Shown one piece after another: positions 24,711 through 33,829 of a DNA stretch of 45,969 nt (position 1 is its first letter; each line of letters opens with the position of its first letter). The DNA is taken from assembly GCA_032127875.1 (NCBI GenBank), contig JAQBHI010000137.1, positions 1 to 45,969 on the forward strand. The letters are read 5' to 3'. The stretch is from CADEEV01 sp032127875. Lineage in GTDB: Bacteria; Acidobacteriota; Vicinamibacteria; Fen-336. The notes beneath the pieces were generated by a model that saw only the letters and a list, made by a program, of their open reading frames with translations, was not told the origin of the DNA and searched no databases. The position numbers and the translations under genes were made by a program.

Positions 24711-26543
24711 GCCCGCCGGGGGAGCGCTTAGATGTCCGACGTCAGCAAGGTCTTCGAGAGGCTCCCCAAGCTCTTCGAAAAGGCGAACGTCAAGCAGGAT
24801 CGGAGCTTCTATTTCTCCCTGGGCGACGCCGAGAAATGGACCGTAATCCTCACCAAGGAGAAGTGCACGGTCAAGCAAGGCAAGACCGAAGACGCGGACT
24901 GCTTCTTCAAGGCCTCCGAAGAGATGTTCCTGGACGTCTGGACCGGGAAATACACGCCGGGCGTGAAGGACTTCATGACCGGAGCCATCAAGAGCAACAA
25001 CCCGATGCTCTTGAAAGAGTTCGTCGGCGCCTTTCGCAAGTAGCCAAGAACCCTGCCGCCCAATACCCTGGGGGCGCTTCATCGTCAGAGGGTCGCGCAG
25101 CGGAAGCGTCACGAGTTTTCCACCGGGGGCAAGCTTGGGAAGCGACACGTCGTGCTTGCCGTCGCCGAGGTCGATCTCCTTGTGGTCGCCGACCACCAGG
25201 ATCACGAAGCTGTCGGGCGCGAGGTAACGCTTCGCCACCCGCTCGACGTCCGCCGCGCTCACGCCGCGGATGCGGTCTCGGTACGTGGACCAATAGGCTG
25301 GATCGCGCTTCGTGAACTCGTCGGAAGCGAAGATGCCCACGGCCTGCGCCTTTGAGCCAAAGTTGCTCGGGAAAGTCTCGATCAGGCTCTTCTGGATGGT
25401 ATCGAGCTCCTCCGCCGTCACCGCCGACTCACGCATCTGGCGTATCTCGCCCAGCACCAATTCGGTCGCGTAGGCCACGCTGCGACTCTTGGACTGGAAC
25501 GCGGCGCGGAAGCGCCCGGGATAGTAGACGCCGAAGGAAAGCCCCGATCCGGCGGAGTAGGCGAGCCCTTCGTTCGAACGCACCGTGCGCGTGATGCGGG
25601 AGGTGAAGCCGCTCCCGCCCAGAATCTCGTTCATCACTTCCAGGGCGTAGATGTCGGGGTTGTCGCGCGTGACGCTGGGCAGGCCGATCGAGACGCGGCC
25701 CTGGTTCACGTCCTTTTGGATGCGGTAGATGCCGGGTGCGGCGGCGCTCGTCGCGGACGGAACCGGCGGCACGACCGGCCGGGGCGCGGGCCACGCGCCG
25801 AAAGCGGCCTCGAGCTTGCGCAGCATCGTCGCGCGATCGAAGCTTCCCGAAACGGCGGCCAGCATGTTGGCCGGGTGGATCCACTTCCGATGGAAGCCTT
25901 GCAGATCATTGTGCGTGATCGACTTCACCGAGGCGTCGGTCGCGAAGCGGTTGGTGAAGTGGCCCTCGCCGAGCAGCAGGACGTTCCACTCCCGGCTCTC
26001 AATGTCGGCGCTGTCGTCGTTGCGCTTCTGCAGTTCTTGGAGTTCCTGTTCCTTGGCGAGCGCCAGACGATCCTCCTGGAAGCGTGGCTCGCGCAGGATC
26101 TCGACGAACAACGCCATTGACTCGTCCAGGTTGTCGGCAAGGCAGTTGAGCGACGCGCTGCCGGCCGTGTCGCCGATCCCGGTCGAGACCTGTGCCGCGA
26201 GAAAGTCGAGCCGCTCATCAAGGGCCTCGGCGCTGAGCCGCCGCGTGCCGCCGCGTCGCATCTGGGCGCCGGTGAAGCCGGCGAGGCCTTCCTTGCCGGT
26301 CGGCACGAGGTAGCTGCCGACGCGCATCGTCAGGTTGATCGAAACCAGCGGCAGCGTCTTGTCCTCGGCGATATAGACGACCATGCCGTTGTTCAGGACG
26401 ACCCGGGCGTCTTTGGCCCTGGGCGGTTCGTAGACGATCGGCTTGAAGGCGAGCTGCTCAGGCCTTTCGACGATCTGCCAGGCGACGGCCGGCCCGCAGA
26501 GCAGTGCAGCGACCAGGAAAACGGCGCTCGGCTTCATCATCAC
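24648..26543 (-). CDS. exported M16-family peptidase subunit without zinc motif; frame runs on through SCP2
   Basis: 631 residues as an open frame, of which the first 490 or so are a recognisable M16 protein. It has a signal peptide (KPSAVFLVAALLCGPAVAWQ), then 'VVLNNGMVVYIAEDKTLPLV' and the domain order of the family. At the place of HxxEH it has 'GLAGFTGAQMRRGG', so it cannot bind zinc. It would be the non-catalytic partner of the upstream M16 protein, as in MPP alpha/beta-type pairs. The family-like part ends near 'LPLRDPLTMKRP' (about 25080). No stop follows, and the frame continues about 140 codons antisense to SCP2 and the end of atpF. The ATG overlaps the partner's stop (ATGA). Confidence 0.82.
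   Translation of the reverse strand: MMMKPSAVFLVAALLCGPAVAWQIVERPEQLAFKPIVYEPPRAKDARVVLNNGMVVYIAEDKTLPLVSINLTMRVGSYLVPTGKEGLAGFTGAQMRRGGTRRLSAEALDERLDFLAAQVSTGIGDTAGSASLNCLADNLDESMALFVEILREPRFQEDRLALAKEQELQELQKRNDDSADIESREWNVLLLGEGHFTNRFATDASVKSITHNDLQGFHRKWIHPANMLAAVSGSFDRATMLRKLEAAFGAWPAPRPVVPPVPSATSAAAPGIYRIQKDVNQGRVSIGLPSVTRDNPDIYALEVMNEILGGSGFTSRITRTVRSNEGLAYSAGSGLSFGVYYPGRFRAAFQSKSRSVAYATELVLGEIRQMRESAVTAEELDTIQKSLIETFPSNFGSKAQAVGIFASDEFTKRDPAYWSTYRDRIRGVSAADVERVAKRYLAPDSFVILVVGDHKEIDLGDGKHDVSLPKLAPGGKLVTLPLRDPLTMKRPQGIGRQGSWLLAKGADELFQEHRVVALDGSGHEVLHARRVFPGPDVQEHLFGGLEEAVRVFGLALLDRALLLGEDYGPFLGVAQGEIEAPILLDVRLFEELGEPLEDLADVGHLSAPPAGLLDPGHGADEIVHQLLLGFG
24732..25043 (+). CDS. SCP2 sterol-binding-domain protein
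   Basis: 103 residues, a complete single SCP2-like domain: 'VFERLPKLFEKANVKQDRSF' at the start, 'KWTVILTKEKCTVKQGKTED' in the sheet, 'ADCFFKASEEMFLDVWTGKY' and the closing helix 'NPMLLKEFVGAFRK'. Such proteins bind hydrophobic ligands (fatty acyl or sterol-like) in the cytoplasm. It begins 21 bases after atpF on the same strand. Its entire length lies antisense to the open 3' extension of the M16 gene. Confidence 0.83.
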   Translation: MSDVSKVFERLPKLFEKANVKQDRSFYFSLGDAEKWTVILTKEKCTVKQGKTEDADCFFKASEEMFLDVWTGKYTPGVKDFMTGAIKSNNPMLLKEFVGAFRK

Positions 26544-28291
26544 TTTTTCTCGCTCGAGAGGGCGAGGAGGCGTTCCTCGGCGCGCTTCAGGATCAGCTCC
26601 AGGGCCGGCTTCATCTCGGCAGGAACCTGGCCGACCATCTGCTGCATCTGGGCCACGCCGTCGCGCAGCTTGGCGGCATCGGTCTCAGCCTCGATCTGCT
26701 TGAGGTTCTGCCGCGCCATCGCCTGCGCCTCGGCCGGGAGCCTGGCGAGATCCGGGTCTTCCGGCGCCACAACCCCCGGCTTGCGCAGGAAGATGCCCAC
26801 GGTGCGGTTTTCCTTCGTGAGGTATTCCTTGGCGACGCGCTGGATGTCGGCAGGCGTCACCGCGTCCACCTCGTCGGGCGCGTCGTTGATGTATTTCCAG
26901 TCGCCCTGGCCCTCGAAGACGAGGAGCTGGAACATGATGAACACCGGCGTTGAGAGCCGGCGGTAGGCGTTGGCCTTGAACTGATTCTTGACCTTCTGCA
27001 GTTCCTCGGCCGACACCGGCTCTTCCTGCAGCTTCGCCAGCTCTTCGTAGACGGCGCCTTCCACCTCGGCCGGGTCCTTGTCATCCTTGACGGTGCACTC
27101 GACCTGGATGCTGCCGTGGTACTTCTTGAGATCGCTGCTTGCCGAGACATCGTTCGCGATCTGCCGCCCGAGCACGAGCCCCTTGTAGAGCCGGCCGGTG
27201 CGGCCTGAGAGCAGGTCGGTCAGGAGGTCGACGGCGGCGCGGTCCTTGTGGACGAAGCTCACACCCTTCCACCAGATGCGCACGGTAGGGGACGTCTCCG
27301 CTTCGGCCAGGTAGCGCTTCTCGCCGAGTTGCTTCGGTTCCAGCGTGACCACATCGGGCGGGGCCGTGGCGCCGCGCGGGATCCGGCCGAAATAGCGCTC
27401 GAGCAGCGGCTTCACCTCGGCCTTCTTGAAGTCACCGACCAGGATGCCCGTGAGATTGTTGGGCGCGTAGTAGGTCGCGAAGTAGTCTTTCGCCTGGGCG
27501 AGTGTGTACATCGGGATGTCCGAGGCCCAGCCCACGACCGGCCAGCCGTAGGGATGCGCCTCCCAGAACGTGGCGTTAAAATCCTCGTCGTACTTCCCCA
27601 GCGGTGTCGACTCGGTGCGCAGCCGGCGCTCCTCGAACACCACGTCGCGCTCGGAGTAGAACTCGCGCAGCACCGGGTTCAGCAAGCGGTCGGACTCGAG
27701 CCAGGCCCACAGCTCGAGGCGATTGCTGGGCACGCGGATGAAGTAGACCGTCCAGTCCTCGTTCGTCGAGGCGTTCAGGAACTCGCCGCCATTCTTCGTA
27801 TAGAGCTGGTCGAGCTGGTCCTTCACGATCGTCTCGCGCTGCTGCTGGACCAACGCTTCGAACTGCTTGTCCAGCTCGCGGTAGCGCTCGGTCTGGTTTT
27901 CGGGCTTGGCGAGATCGTCGATCTCGCCCCGGCGCAGGCGTGCGCGCATGACCTCGAACTCGGCGCGCATAGCCTCGCGCAGCGTCTCCTGCTCCTCGAT
28001 CAGTTTCAGGTCGGCATCGATGTCCTTCGTGCCGATGATGTGGGTGCCCTTGAACATCATGTGCTCGAAGAAGTGGCTGATCCCGGTGATGCCCGGGCGC
28101 TCGTTGGCGGAACCCACGTGCGCGACCCAGCCCGCCGAGATGGTCGGCGACTCGTGGCGCTCGAAGAGCAGCCATTTCATGCCGTTGCCGAGGCTCAGCT
28201 CCTCGACCGCGATTGCCGGCTTTTCGGCCGCGAGCGCCGGGGCGGCCAAGGCGAGCAGCAGGGCGCCGAGCCGAAGGGGCTGTTTCTTCAT
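26540..28291 (-). CDS. exported M16-family zinc metallopeptidase (catalytic partner)
   Basis: 583 residues from the ATG at 28291 (a start at 28351 would precede the signal peptide with random sequence). Signal peptide 'KKQPLRLGALLLALAAPALA'. The inverted zinc motif HxxEH is present as 'ISHFFEHMMFKGT', with the distal Glu probably in 'NEDWTVYF' / 'FEERRLRTES'. A helical insert of about 65 residues between the zinc motif and the rest ('DADLKLIEEQETLREAMRAE' onward) is larger than in mitochondrial-type enzymes. It probably degrades peptides in the periplasm together with the zinc-less subunit that follows by an ATGA overlap. Confidence 0.9.
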   Translation of the reverse strand: MKKQPLRLGALLLALAAPALAAEKPAIAVEELSLGNGMKWLLFERHESPTISAGWVAHVGSANERPGITGISHFFEHMMFKGTHIIGTKDIDADLKLIEEQETLREAMRAEFEVMRARLRRGEIDDLAKPENQTERYRELDKQFEALVQQQRETIVKDQLDQLYTKNGGEFLNASTNEDWTVYFIRVPSNRLELWAWLESDRLLNPVLREFYSERDVVFEERRLRTESTPLGKYDEDFNATFWEAHPYGWPVVGWASDIPMYTLAQAKDYFATYYAPNNLTGILVGDFKKAEVKPLLERYFGRIPRGATAPPDVVTLEPKQLGEKRYLAEAETSPTVRIWWKGVSFVHKDRAAVDLLTDLLSGRTGRLYKGLVLGRQIANDVSASSDLKKYHGSIQVECTVKDDKDPAEVEGAVYEELAKLQEEPVSAEELQKVKNQFKANAYRRLSTPVFIMFQLLVFEGQGDWKYINDAPDEVDAVTPADIQRVAKEYLTKENRTVGIFLRKPGVVAPEDPDLARLPAEAQAMARQNLKQIEAETDAAKLRDGVAQMQQMVGQVPAEMKPALELILKRAEERLLALSSEKK

Positions 28292-28328
28292 TGCGTTGAA
28301 CCTCTTCCCTTGAAGAGCGCCGAGCCTA

Positions 28329-29078
28329 TCAGGACAGACCTGCGGCCTCAAGGGCGAGTTCGGTGAGCCAGAACAGTGCCACGCCGAGAAACACCACGAG
28401 CGCCATCCGGATCCCGCGCTCTTCGTTGACCTCGGGCATCAGGTCGGTGGCGGCGACGTACAGCGTGACACCCGTCGAGACCGGCAGCCCCCAGGCAACC
28501 GCCGATGCGAAGTGGTTCATGCTGATCACCCCGAGCAGCGTCGCGGTGGCCACGATTCCAGTGGCGATGAGCGCCCCGCGTTTGCCACGGCCGGAGGCGA
28601 GCGCGATCGAAGCGACGGTGAACCCTTCCGGAAACTTGTGCAGGAACACGGCAAAGAAGATCAGCAGGCCGAGCGGCCTCGAGACCAGGAACCCGGAGGC
28701 GATCGAGACGCCGTCGAAGAAGGTGTGGATCGAAAGCCCGATCAGTGCCGAAGTGCTGACCGTGGGGTCCATCATCACTTCGCCGTGAACCTCTTCGCCG
28801 AAGTGAAAATGGGAGGCGACGGTGTGCTCGAAGAAGTGCACCAGGAAGTAGCCGACCAGGATCAGGCCCGGCGCGTGGGGCGAGAGCGCCAGCGATTCGG
28901 GGAGCATGCGCAGGAAGGTGGCGGCCAGCATGAAGCCGGCGCCCAGGGCCACGAAGTACTTGAGCAGCAGCTCGTTCCAGCGTCTTCGGGCAGTCACGAC
29001 GAGCCCCCCGGCAACGTTGGCGGCGGCGGCCACCGTGCCCAGGATCAGGCTCCACAGGAGTGCGGAACTCGGGTTCAT
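28329..29078 (-). CDS. ZIP-family divalent metal transporter
   Basis: 249 residues from the ATG at 29078. Eight hydrophobic helices. The metal-binding helices are clear: 'LIGLSIHTFFDGVSIASGF' (H, D in helix IV) and 'AVFLHKFPEGFTVASIALA' (HxxPEG in helix V). A His-rich loop 'HFFEHTVASHFHFGEEVHGE' precedes them. It should import Zn2+, Fe2+ or Mn2+ down a gradient. There is no ribosome-binding site; the start lies six bases from a Fur-box-like sequence, and a TATCAT inside that box may be the -10, giving an almost leaderless mRNA. Divergent from the TolC operon. Confidence 0.9.
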   Translation of the reverse strand: MNPSSALLWSLILGTVAAAANVAGGLVVTARRRWNELLLKYFVALGAGFMLAATFLRMLPESLALSPHAPGLILVGYFLVHFFEHTVASHFHFGEEVHGEVMMDPTVSTSALIGLSIHTFFDGVSIASGFLVSRPLGLLIFFAVFLHKFPEGFTVASIALASGRGKRGALIATGIVATATLLGVISMNHFASAVAWGLPVSTGVTLYVAATDLMPEVNEERGIRMALVVFLGVALFWLTELALEAAGLS

Positions 29079-29083
29079 GTTTC

Positions 29084-29102
29084 GATAATGATAATCTGTT
29101 GC
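29084..29102. promoter_or_regulatory. Fur-box-like operator between ZIP gene and TolC operon
   Basis: GATAATGATAATC (29084-29096) matches the first 13 positions of the classical 19-base Fur consensus without mismatch; the last hexamer is poor. It is six bases from the ZIP start codon and overlaps the likely -10 of that gene, so a metal-bound repressor would block ZIP transcription. Whether the site is read by Fur, Zur or another regulator cannot be told. It is 12-18 bases from the proposed TolC start, so both directions could be affected. Confidence 0.6.
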
Positions 29103-29113
29103 GGCACGTGGGC

Positions 29114-30694
29114 ATGTTCCGTGGTTGGGTACGCTCAATGAGTCTCGTCGTGCTCGCGGCCGCGTCGCCGGCCGGGGCGCAGGAGCCTGCGCCCCCCCGG
29201 GACCTCGTCCTCACGCCAGCTCCGGCGCCGAGCCCATCTCCGGAGCCAGCTCCGGGCCACGAGGCCGACGTCGACGACGAGGCTGACGAGGCGCCAGCCG
29301 AGCTGAGCCGGGCCGTCCCAGGTGGGCTGTTCAGGGAAGAGGCCGAGGGTCCGACGCCCGGCGCCATCACAGTAAGTCTCGCGGAGGCCATGGCGATCGC
29401 GCTCGAGCGCAACTACGGTCTGCTCAGCTCCGGCGACAGCGTGCTTTCGGCCCGCTTCCGGGAGGGCGCCGCCCGCGCCCAGTTTCACCCCCGGCTCACA
29501 CCACGTTATCAACACGATGCAAACGACTCGGCGCTGGCGCTGGACGCCTCCCAGCGTCTGCCCTGGCTGGGCGGCTCGCTCACCGGCAGCGCGACAGCAC
29601 GCCAGTTTGACGCAACCGAGGTCGGAGCGCCGGCCGGCAAGGGTACCGACTTTCGTGCCAGCTTGAACCAGCCTCTGCTGCGCGGCTTCGGGCCGAACAC
29701 CACCTACTTCGAGCTGCGCAACAGCGTGCGTTCGCGCGTCGCACAGGAGCGCTCCTACGAGCTGGCGCGCCAGCGCCTGGCGATCGAAGTCACATCAGCC
29801 TACTACCAGATCGTGAGGCAGCGCTCACTGCTCGGGGTGTCGCGGCAGAGCCTGAAGCGCAGCAACGGCCTGCGCGAGGCCTCTGAGGCGCGCATGCAGG
29901 TGGGCCTGGCCAGCAAGCTCGACGTGTTCCGCGCCGAACTGCAGGCCTCACAGACTCAGGAGTCGCTGGTTCAATCGCGGACGGCCCTCGACAACGCCCT
30001 CGAGTCGTTTCGCCTGTCCCTCGGCCTGGCGCCTTCCGAGCCCGTCGAGCCGGAGGCGCGCGCGCTCGTCGACGACGCGTCCCTGGAGATCGAGCCGACC
30101 GAAGTTCTGACCGCGCAGGCCGTGGCGAGTCGCCTGGAACTCGCCGAGGCGCGCGACCAGATCCACGACTCGGAACGCAGCCTGGCGCTGGCGCGCCAGA
30201 ACCTGCTGCCCCAACTCGACCTGAACCTGAGCTGGAGCAGGGTCGGCTTCGGTCCGACATACGCGGACGCGAGCCGGGCCAGCGATTCGCGCTGGAACCT
30301 GACGGTCTCCTCCTCCTATCCCCTGGAACGCAGCTTGGATCGGACCAACCGGGCCATCGCCGAACTCGACCTCGCCGCCCGCAAGCGCTTCCTCGCTCAG
30401 CGCGAGCAGGAGGTCGAGGCCGACGTGCGAGCTGCGGTGCGCTCTCTCGAGCGGTTGCGCAAGAGCATCGACCTGCAGCGCAAGAGCGTCGAGTTCTCGT
30501 CGCAGCAGCTGCGCCTCGCGAGCCTGCGCTACCAGCGCGGCCTGGCCAGCAACTTCGACGTGATCGACGCGGAGGGCAGCCTCGTCTCGGCGCGCACGGC
30601 GCTGGTCGGCCTGCTGACCGACTTCCAGGTGGCGCGCGTCCAGCTAATGCGAGCCGTCGGCACGCTCGACGTGGCAAAGGAGTTTGCCCGGTGA
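29114..30694 (+). CDS. TolC-family outer-membrane efflux protein
   Basis: 526 residues from ATG 29114 (ATG 29138 is also possible; sequence upstream of these overlaps the ZIP leader). Signal peptide 'SMSLVVLAAASPAGAQ', then a Pro/Glu/Asp-rich linker of about 60 residues. Two TolC repeats follow, with 'VSLAEAMAIALERNYGLLSS' and long helices such as 'LREASEARMQVGLASKLDVF' and 'LRYQRGLASNFDVIDAEGSL'. The conserved 'LNQPLLRGFG' is present. It forms the trimeric exit duct for the exporter encoded downstream. Its stop overlaps the start of the membrane-fusion protein (GTGA). Confidence 0.9.
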   Translation: MFRGWVRSMSLVVLAAASPAGAQEPAPPRDLVLTPAPAPSPSPEPAPGHEADVDDEADEAPAELSRAVPGGLFREEAEGPTPGAITVSLAEAMAIALERNYGLLSSGDSVLSARFREGAARAQFHPRLTPRYQHDANDSALALDASQRLPWLGGSLTGSATARQFDATEVGAPAGKGTDFRASLNQPLLRGFGPNTTYFELRNSVRSRVAQERSYELARQRLAIEVTSAYYQIVRQRSLLGVSRQSLKRSNGLREASEARMQVGLASKLDVFRAELQASQTQESLVQSRTALDNALESFRLSLGLAPSEPVEPEARALVDDASLEIEPTEVLTAQAVASRLELAEARDQIHDSERSLALARQNLLPQLDLNLSWSRVGFGPTYADASRASDSRWNLTVSSSYPLERSLDRTNRAIAELDLAARKRFLAQREQEVEADVRAAVRSLERLRKSIDLQRKSVEFSSQQLRLASLRYQRGLASNFDVIDAEGSLVSARTALVGLLTDFQVARVQLMRAVGTLDVAKEFAR

Positions 30695-32334
30695 GCTCGC
30701 CGGCCCTGGCGGCCGAGCGGCTGGGCCGCTTCGTGTCCCAGGCCCGGGAGCATTCCCTGGCCTTCTTGCGCGGCGCCGAACGCGGGACCCGCAGCCTCGC
30801 CAGGGACGCGCAGCCGTGGCTGCGGCGCGAAACCTGGACGCCGGAGCGGCTACGCGGGGCGTTCGCCACTGCGCGAGAGCGTCCCCGGCGCACGACGCTC
30901 TTGGCCGCGAGTGCGGCCGCGATCGTCCTGCTCCCCCTGTGGCTGCTCACGGGCCGCGCGGAGAGCCGCTTCCCGAACGTGCCCGTGGCCGAGGGGCCGT
31001 TTCATGTGTCGATCGTCGAGAGCGGCACGCTGCAGGCGCTGCGTTCAGTGACCTACGCCTCCAGCATCCAGAGCAACCAGGCCAAGATCGTGGCCATGGC
31101 GCCCGAGGGCAAGCTGGTCGAGAAGGGCGACATGCTGCTGCTCTTCGATTCGGCGCCCTTCGAGGAGGAGATCCGCCGCAGCGAGGCCCTGCTCGGCCAG
31201 GCCCAGGGGGATCTGGCGAAGGCCCAGCAGGACCTCAAGCTGCAGGCGATCGCGAACCGCGAGGAGCTGGCCCTCGCCAAGCAGAAGCTGGAACGCAGCG
31301 ATCTCGAACTGAAGGACGTCCAGGAGGGCAAGGGCAAGCTCCGCGAGGAGGAGGCGTCGGCCGCGGTCACCAATGCGGAGCGCGAACTGCAAAAGGCCCA
31401 ATCGGCATACGACGACCTGAAGCCGCTGCTGGCCGAGGGCTTCATCACCAAGCAGGAACTCGAGCGTGCCGAGCAACAGGTGCAGAGGAACCGCGAGGAT
31501 CTCGAACTCGCCAAACGCCGCAAGAATGCGCTGCTGGACTTCGGCCGGCCGCTCGAGCTCTCGCAGGCCCGCGCCGAGGCGACGCTCAGCCACGAGAACC
31601 TCAAGGAGCTCGACATCGCCTCGGACTATAAACTCGAACAAAAGCGCGCGGGGATCTCTTCCGCCAGTGCGCGCATCCAGGAGCTGAGGAGCAAGCTCGC
31701 GCTCGCCCACCAGCAGCTGAACCGCACCGAGGTGCGCGCGGACGTGGCCGGGATCGTGGTCTACAAGGACGTGTTCTTCGGCTCCGAGCAGCGCAAGCCC
31801 CAGGTCGGCGATCAGGTGTGGGCCAACCAGCCGCTGCTGATCCTGCCCGACATCTCGAAGATGATCGTCGAAACCAAGATCCGCGAGACCGATATCCACA
31901 AGGTCGAAAGGAACCAGAACGTCCGCGTGCGCGTCGCGGCCTACCCGGAGCTGCGCCTCACCGGCACGGTCAGCCTTCTGGGAACGCTGGCCCAGGAAGA
32001 GAAGAACCGGCATGGAACCAAGTTCTTCGGCGTGACGGTCCAGATCCGCGAGTCGGAGGCGCGCCTGCGGCCGGGCATGACAGCGCGCGTCGAGATCCAG
32101 GTCGAAGAGCGAGCGAAGTCCCTCTTCGTCCCGCTCGACGCGGTGTTCGAGAAAAACGGCGTCCACGTATGCTACGTGCTGCGCGGACGCGGCGTGGCAG
32201 AGCGTGAAATCGCGGTCGGCCCCTCCAACCAGGATTTCGTGGTGGTCGAGCAGGGCCTGCGCCGCGGCGAACGCGTGGCGCTGCGCGATCCAGACGCGGC
32301 GCCCTCGGACTTCGGCTCGCAGACGGCGCAATGA
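30691..32334 (+). CDS. periplasmic adaptor (membrane-fusion protein, HlyD/MacA-like)
   Basis: 547 residues. An unusually long cytoplasmic N-terminus of about 68 basic residues precedes the single transmembrane helix (about 69-86). The lipoyl half-motif 'AKIVAMAPEGKLVEKGDMLL' follows, then a long coiled-coil hairpin (about 160-330), the second lipoyl half ('NRTEVRADVAGIVVYKDVFF'), and the beta-barrel and MP domains to the end. It bridges the MacB-type permease to TolC. GTG overlaps the TolC stop; its own stop overlaps the next gene (ATGA). The extended N-terminus is the odd part and could contact the ATPase. Confidence 0.9.
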   Translation: MSSPALAAERLGRFVSQAREHSLAFLRGAERGTRSLARDAQPWLRRETWTPERLRGAFATARERPRRTTLLAASAAAIVLLPLWLLTGRAESRFPNVPVAEGPFHVSIVESGTLQALRSVTYASSIQSNQAKIVAMAPEGKLVEKGDMLLLFDSAPFEEEIRRSEALLGQAQGDLAKAQQDLKLQAIANREELALAKQKLERSDLELKDVQEGKGKLREEEASAAVTNAERELQKAQSAYDDLKPLLAEGFITKQELERAEQQVQRNREDLELAKRRKNALLDFGRPLELSQARAEATLSHENLKELDIASDYKLEQKRAGISSASARIQELRSKLALAHQQLNRTEVRADVAGIVVYKDVFFGSEQRKPQVGDQVWANQPLLILPDISKMIVETKIRETDIHKVERNQNVRVRVAAYPELRLTGTVSLLGTLAQEEKNRHGTKFFGVTVQIRESEARLRPGMTARVEIQVEERAKSLFVPLDAVFEKNGVHVCYVLRGRGVAEREIAVGPSNQDFVVVEQGLRRGERVALRDPDAAPSDFGSQTAQ

Positions 32335-33821
32335 CGGCCCCGCCGACGGACCCCACGCTGGAAGACGGTCGCCAGCGCGCCCACGGTCTGCTGCTGTTCG
32401 ACGCCGAAGAGAGCCTCGCCCGCGGCGAGGCCGAAAAGGCCATGCGGCTCGCCTCGCGGGCCGTCAAGGAACGGCCAGACAGCCTGACGGCCCGGGCCCT
32501 CGTGGAGCGCGCGCGGCTCGAGCTGACCAGGGGCCGGCGGCGCGAGAAACTCGAGGCCAAGATCGCCGAGGCCGAGCGGCTCGTCCACAGCGGCGACTTC
32601 ACCGCCGCCGAGAAGATCGTGACTTCGGCGCTGAAGTTCGTCCCGGATCACCCCGTCGCGCTTCAGCTCTTCGGCCGCCTCAAGGAGCGGCCGCGGGCGA
32701 CCACGGCGGAGGCAGAGGCCGATCGCGAGCTCGAGCTGCTGGCGCGAGCCCAGGCCGAGAAGGCCCTGGACGCCGCGCGTGCGGCCCGCGCCGCGGGTTG
32801 GGATCGCCGTGCGCTGTTCCAGTTGCGGCGCGGCCTGCGCCAGGCGCCCGATCACCCCGAGCTGCTGGCGCTGCTGCGCGAGACCCAGGGCTCGGTGGAA
32901 ACGCTCGACTCGGAACGCAGCCGACGGCGCGCCCTCCACCAGCAGGTTCGCGCCGGGCTCGAGATGCTGGGAAGCGGCGATCGCGAGGGCAGCCTGCGCA
33001 TCCTGCGCGCCGTGCTCGATGTGGATCCCGACAACGCCAGAGCCCAGGCCGCGGTGCAGGAGGCACGCCGCGCTTTTCTCGCGCCCAGGACCGGCGCAGC
33101 GGCTCCGGAGCCGGCGCGCGCGCTGGCCCGCGCGGTCCCCGCCCAGACGCTGCCGCCAGGCGCCGCGCCGGCGGCTCAGCCCGCAGCGACACGCAGCGAA
33201 GGCCTGCGTTTTCGCTCGGAGCCGCGGCGCACAGAAGACCACGTCGCCGACCGCTCCCTGCCTCTCGTCCCCCTCGAGATCCTGCTCCCGCGCACGCGCC
33301 GGCATCGCACGCCGACGGGTTTCATTCTCGTCGGAGCGGCCTTGCTTCTCGGCGCGGTACTGTACCTTTCCCGTCGAGGCGCCTCGACTCCGCGTCCGGG
33401 CCCCCCCGAAGCGACCGCACCCGCGGGGAGCGTCGTAGCCACGGCCCCGAGGACGACGCTCGCTCCGGCTGGACCGCTCGCGGGCGTCGATCCGGGCCTG
33501 CGTCAGGCCATCGAGGCGACGCTCGCCGCTTACGCACGGGCGCTCGAGAGCGGCCAGGCCACCGCCCTTGCAGCGGCGCGACCCGACCTCTCCGGCGACG
33601 CGCGACGGCAACGGCTGGCCCCCTTCGTCGGCGCGCTAAACGCCGCCACCGATATTCGCGTCCTGGACGTGCTCGGCGAAGCTGGCGTGGCCCGCGTATC
33701 GATCCTGCGCACCGACGTGATCATCGGCAGCCGCCAGGCGCCGTACCCCCCTGTGGGAGAGACGCTGCGCTTCGTGAGGCGTCCGAGCGGGTGGACGCTC
33801 GAAGCCGCCGGGGCGCGCTAG
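32331..33821 (+). CDS. TPR - transmembrane - NTF2-like protein inside the exporter operon
   Basis: 496 residues; not a family I can name. Residues about 15-250 are helical repeats of TPR character, such as 'RGEAEKAMRLASRAVKERPD' and 'GDREGSLRILRAVLDVDPDN'. A Pro/Ala-rich linker follows, then a basic stretch and one transmembrane helix (about 329-346). Positive charges before the helix put the TPR part in the cytoplasm. The C-terminal 110 residues (from 'LRQAIEATLAAYARALESGQ' to 'RPSGWTLEAAG') look like an NTF2/SnoaL-type cone fold outside the membrane. It overlaps the adaptor stop by ATGA and is followed by the ATPase after eight bases. It is probably an accessory subunit linking cargo or ATPase to the periplasmic side. 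Confidence 0.78.
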   Translation: MTAPPTDPTLEDGRQRAHGLLLFDAEESLARGEAEKAMRLASRAVKERPDSLTARALVERARLELTRGRRREKLEAKIAEAERLVHSGDFTAAEKIVTSALKFVPDHPVALQLFGRLKERPRATTAEAEADRELELLARAQAEKALDAARAARAAGWDRRALFQLRRGLRQAPDHPELLALLRETQGSVETLDSERSRRRALHQQVRAGLEMLGSGDREGSLRILRAVLDVDPDNARAQAAVQEARRAFLAPRTGAAAPEPARALARAVPAQTLPPGAAPAAQPAATRSEGLRFRSEPRRTEDHVADRSLPLVPLEILLPRTRRHRTPTGFILVGAALLLGAVLYLSRRGASTPRPGPPEATAPAGSVVATAPRTTLAPAGPLAGVDPGLRQAIEATLAAYARALESGQATALAAARPDLSGDARRQRLAPFVGALNAATDIRVLDVLGEAGVARVSILRTDVIIGSRQAPYPPVGETLRFVRRPSGWTLEAAGAR

Positions 33822-33829
33822 ACGCCTGG

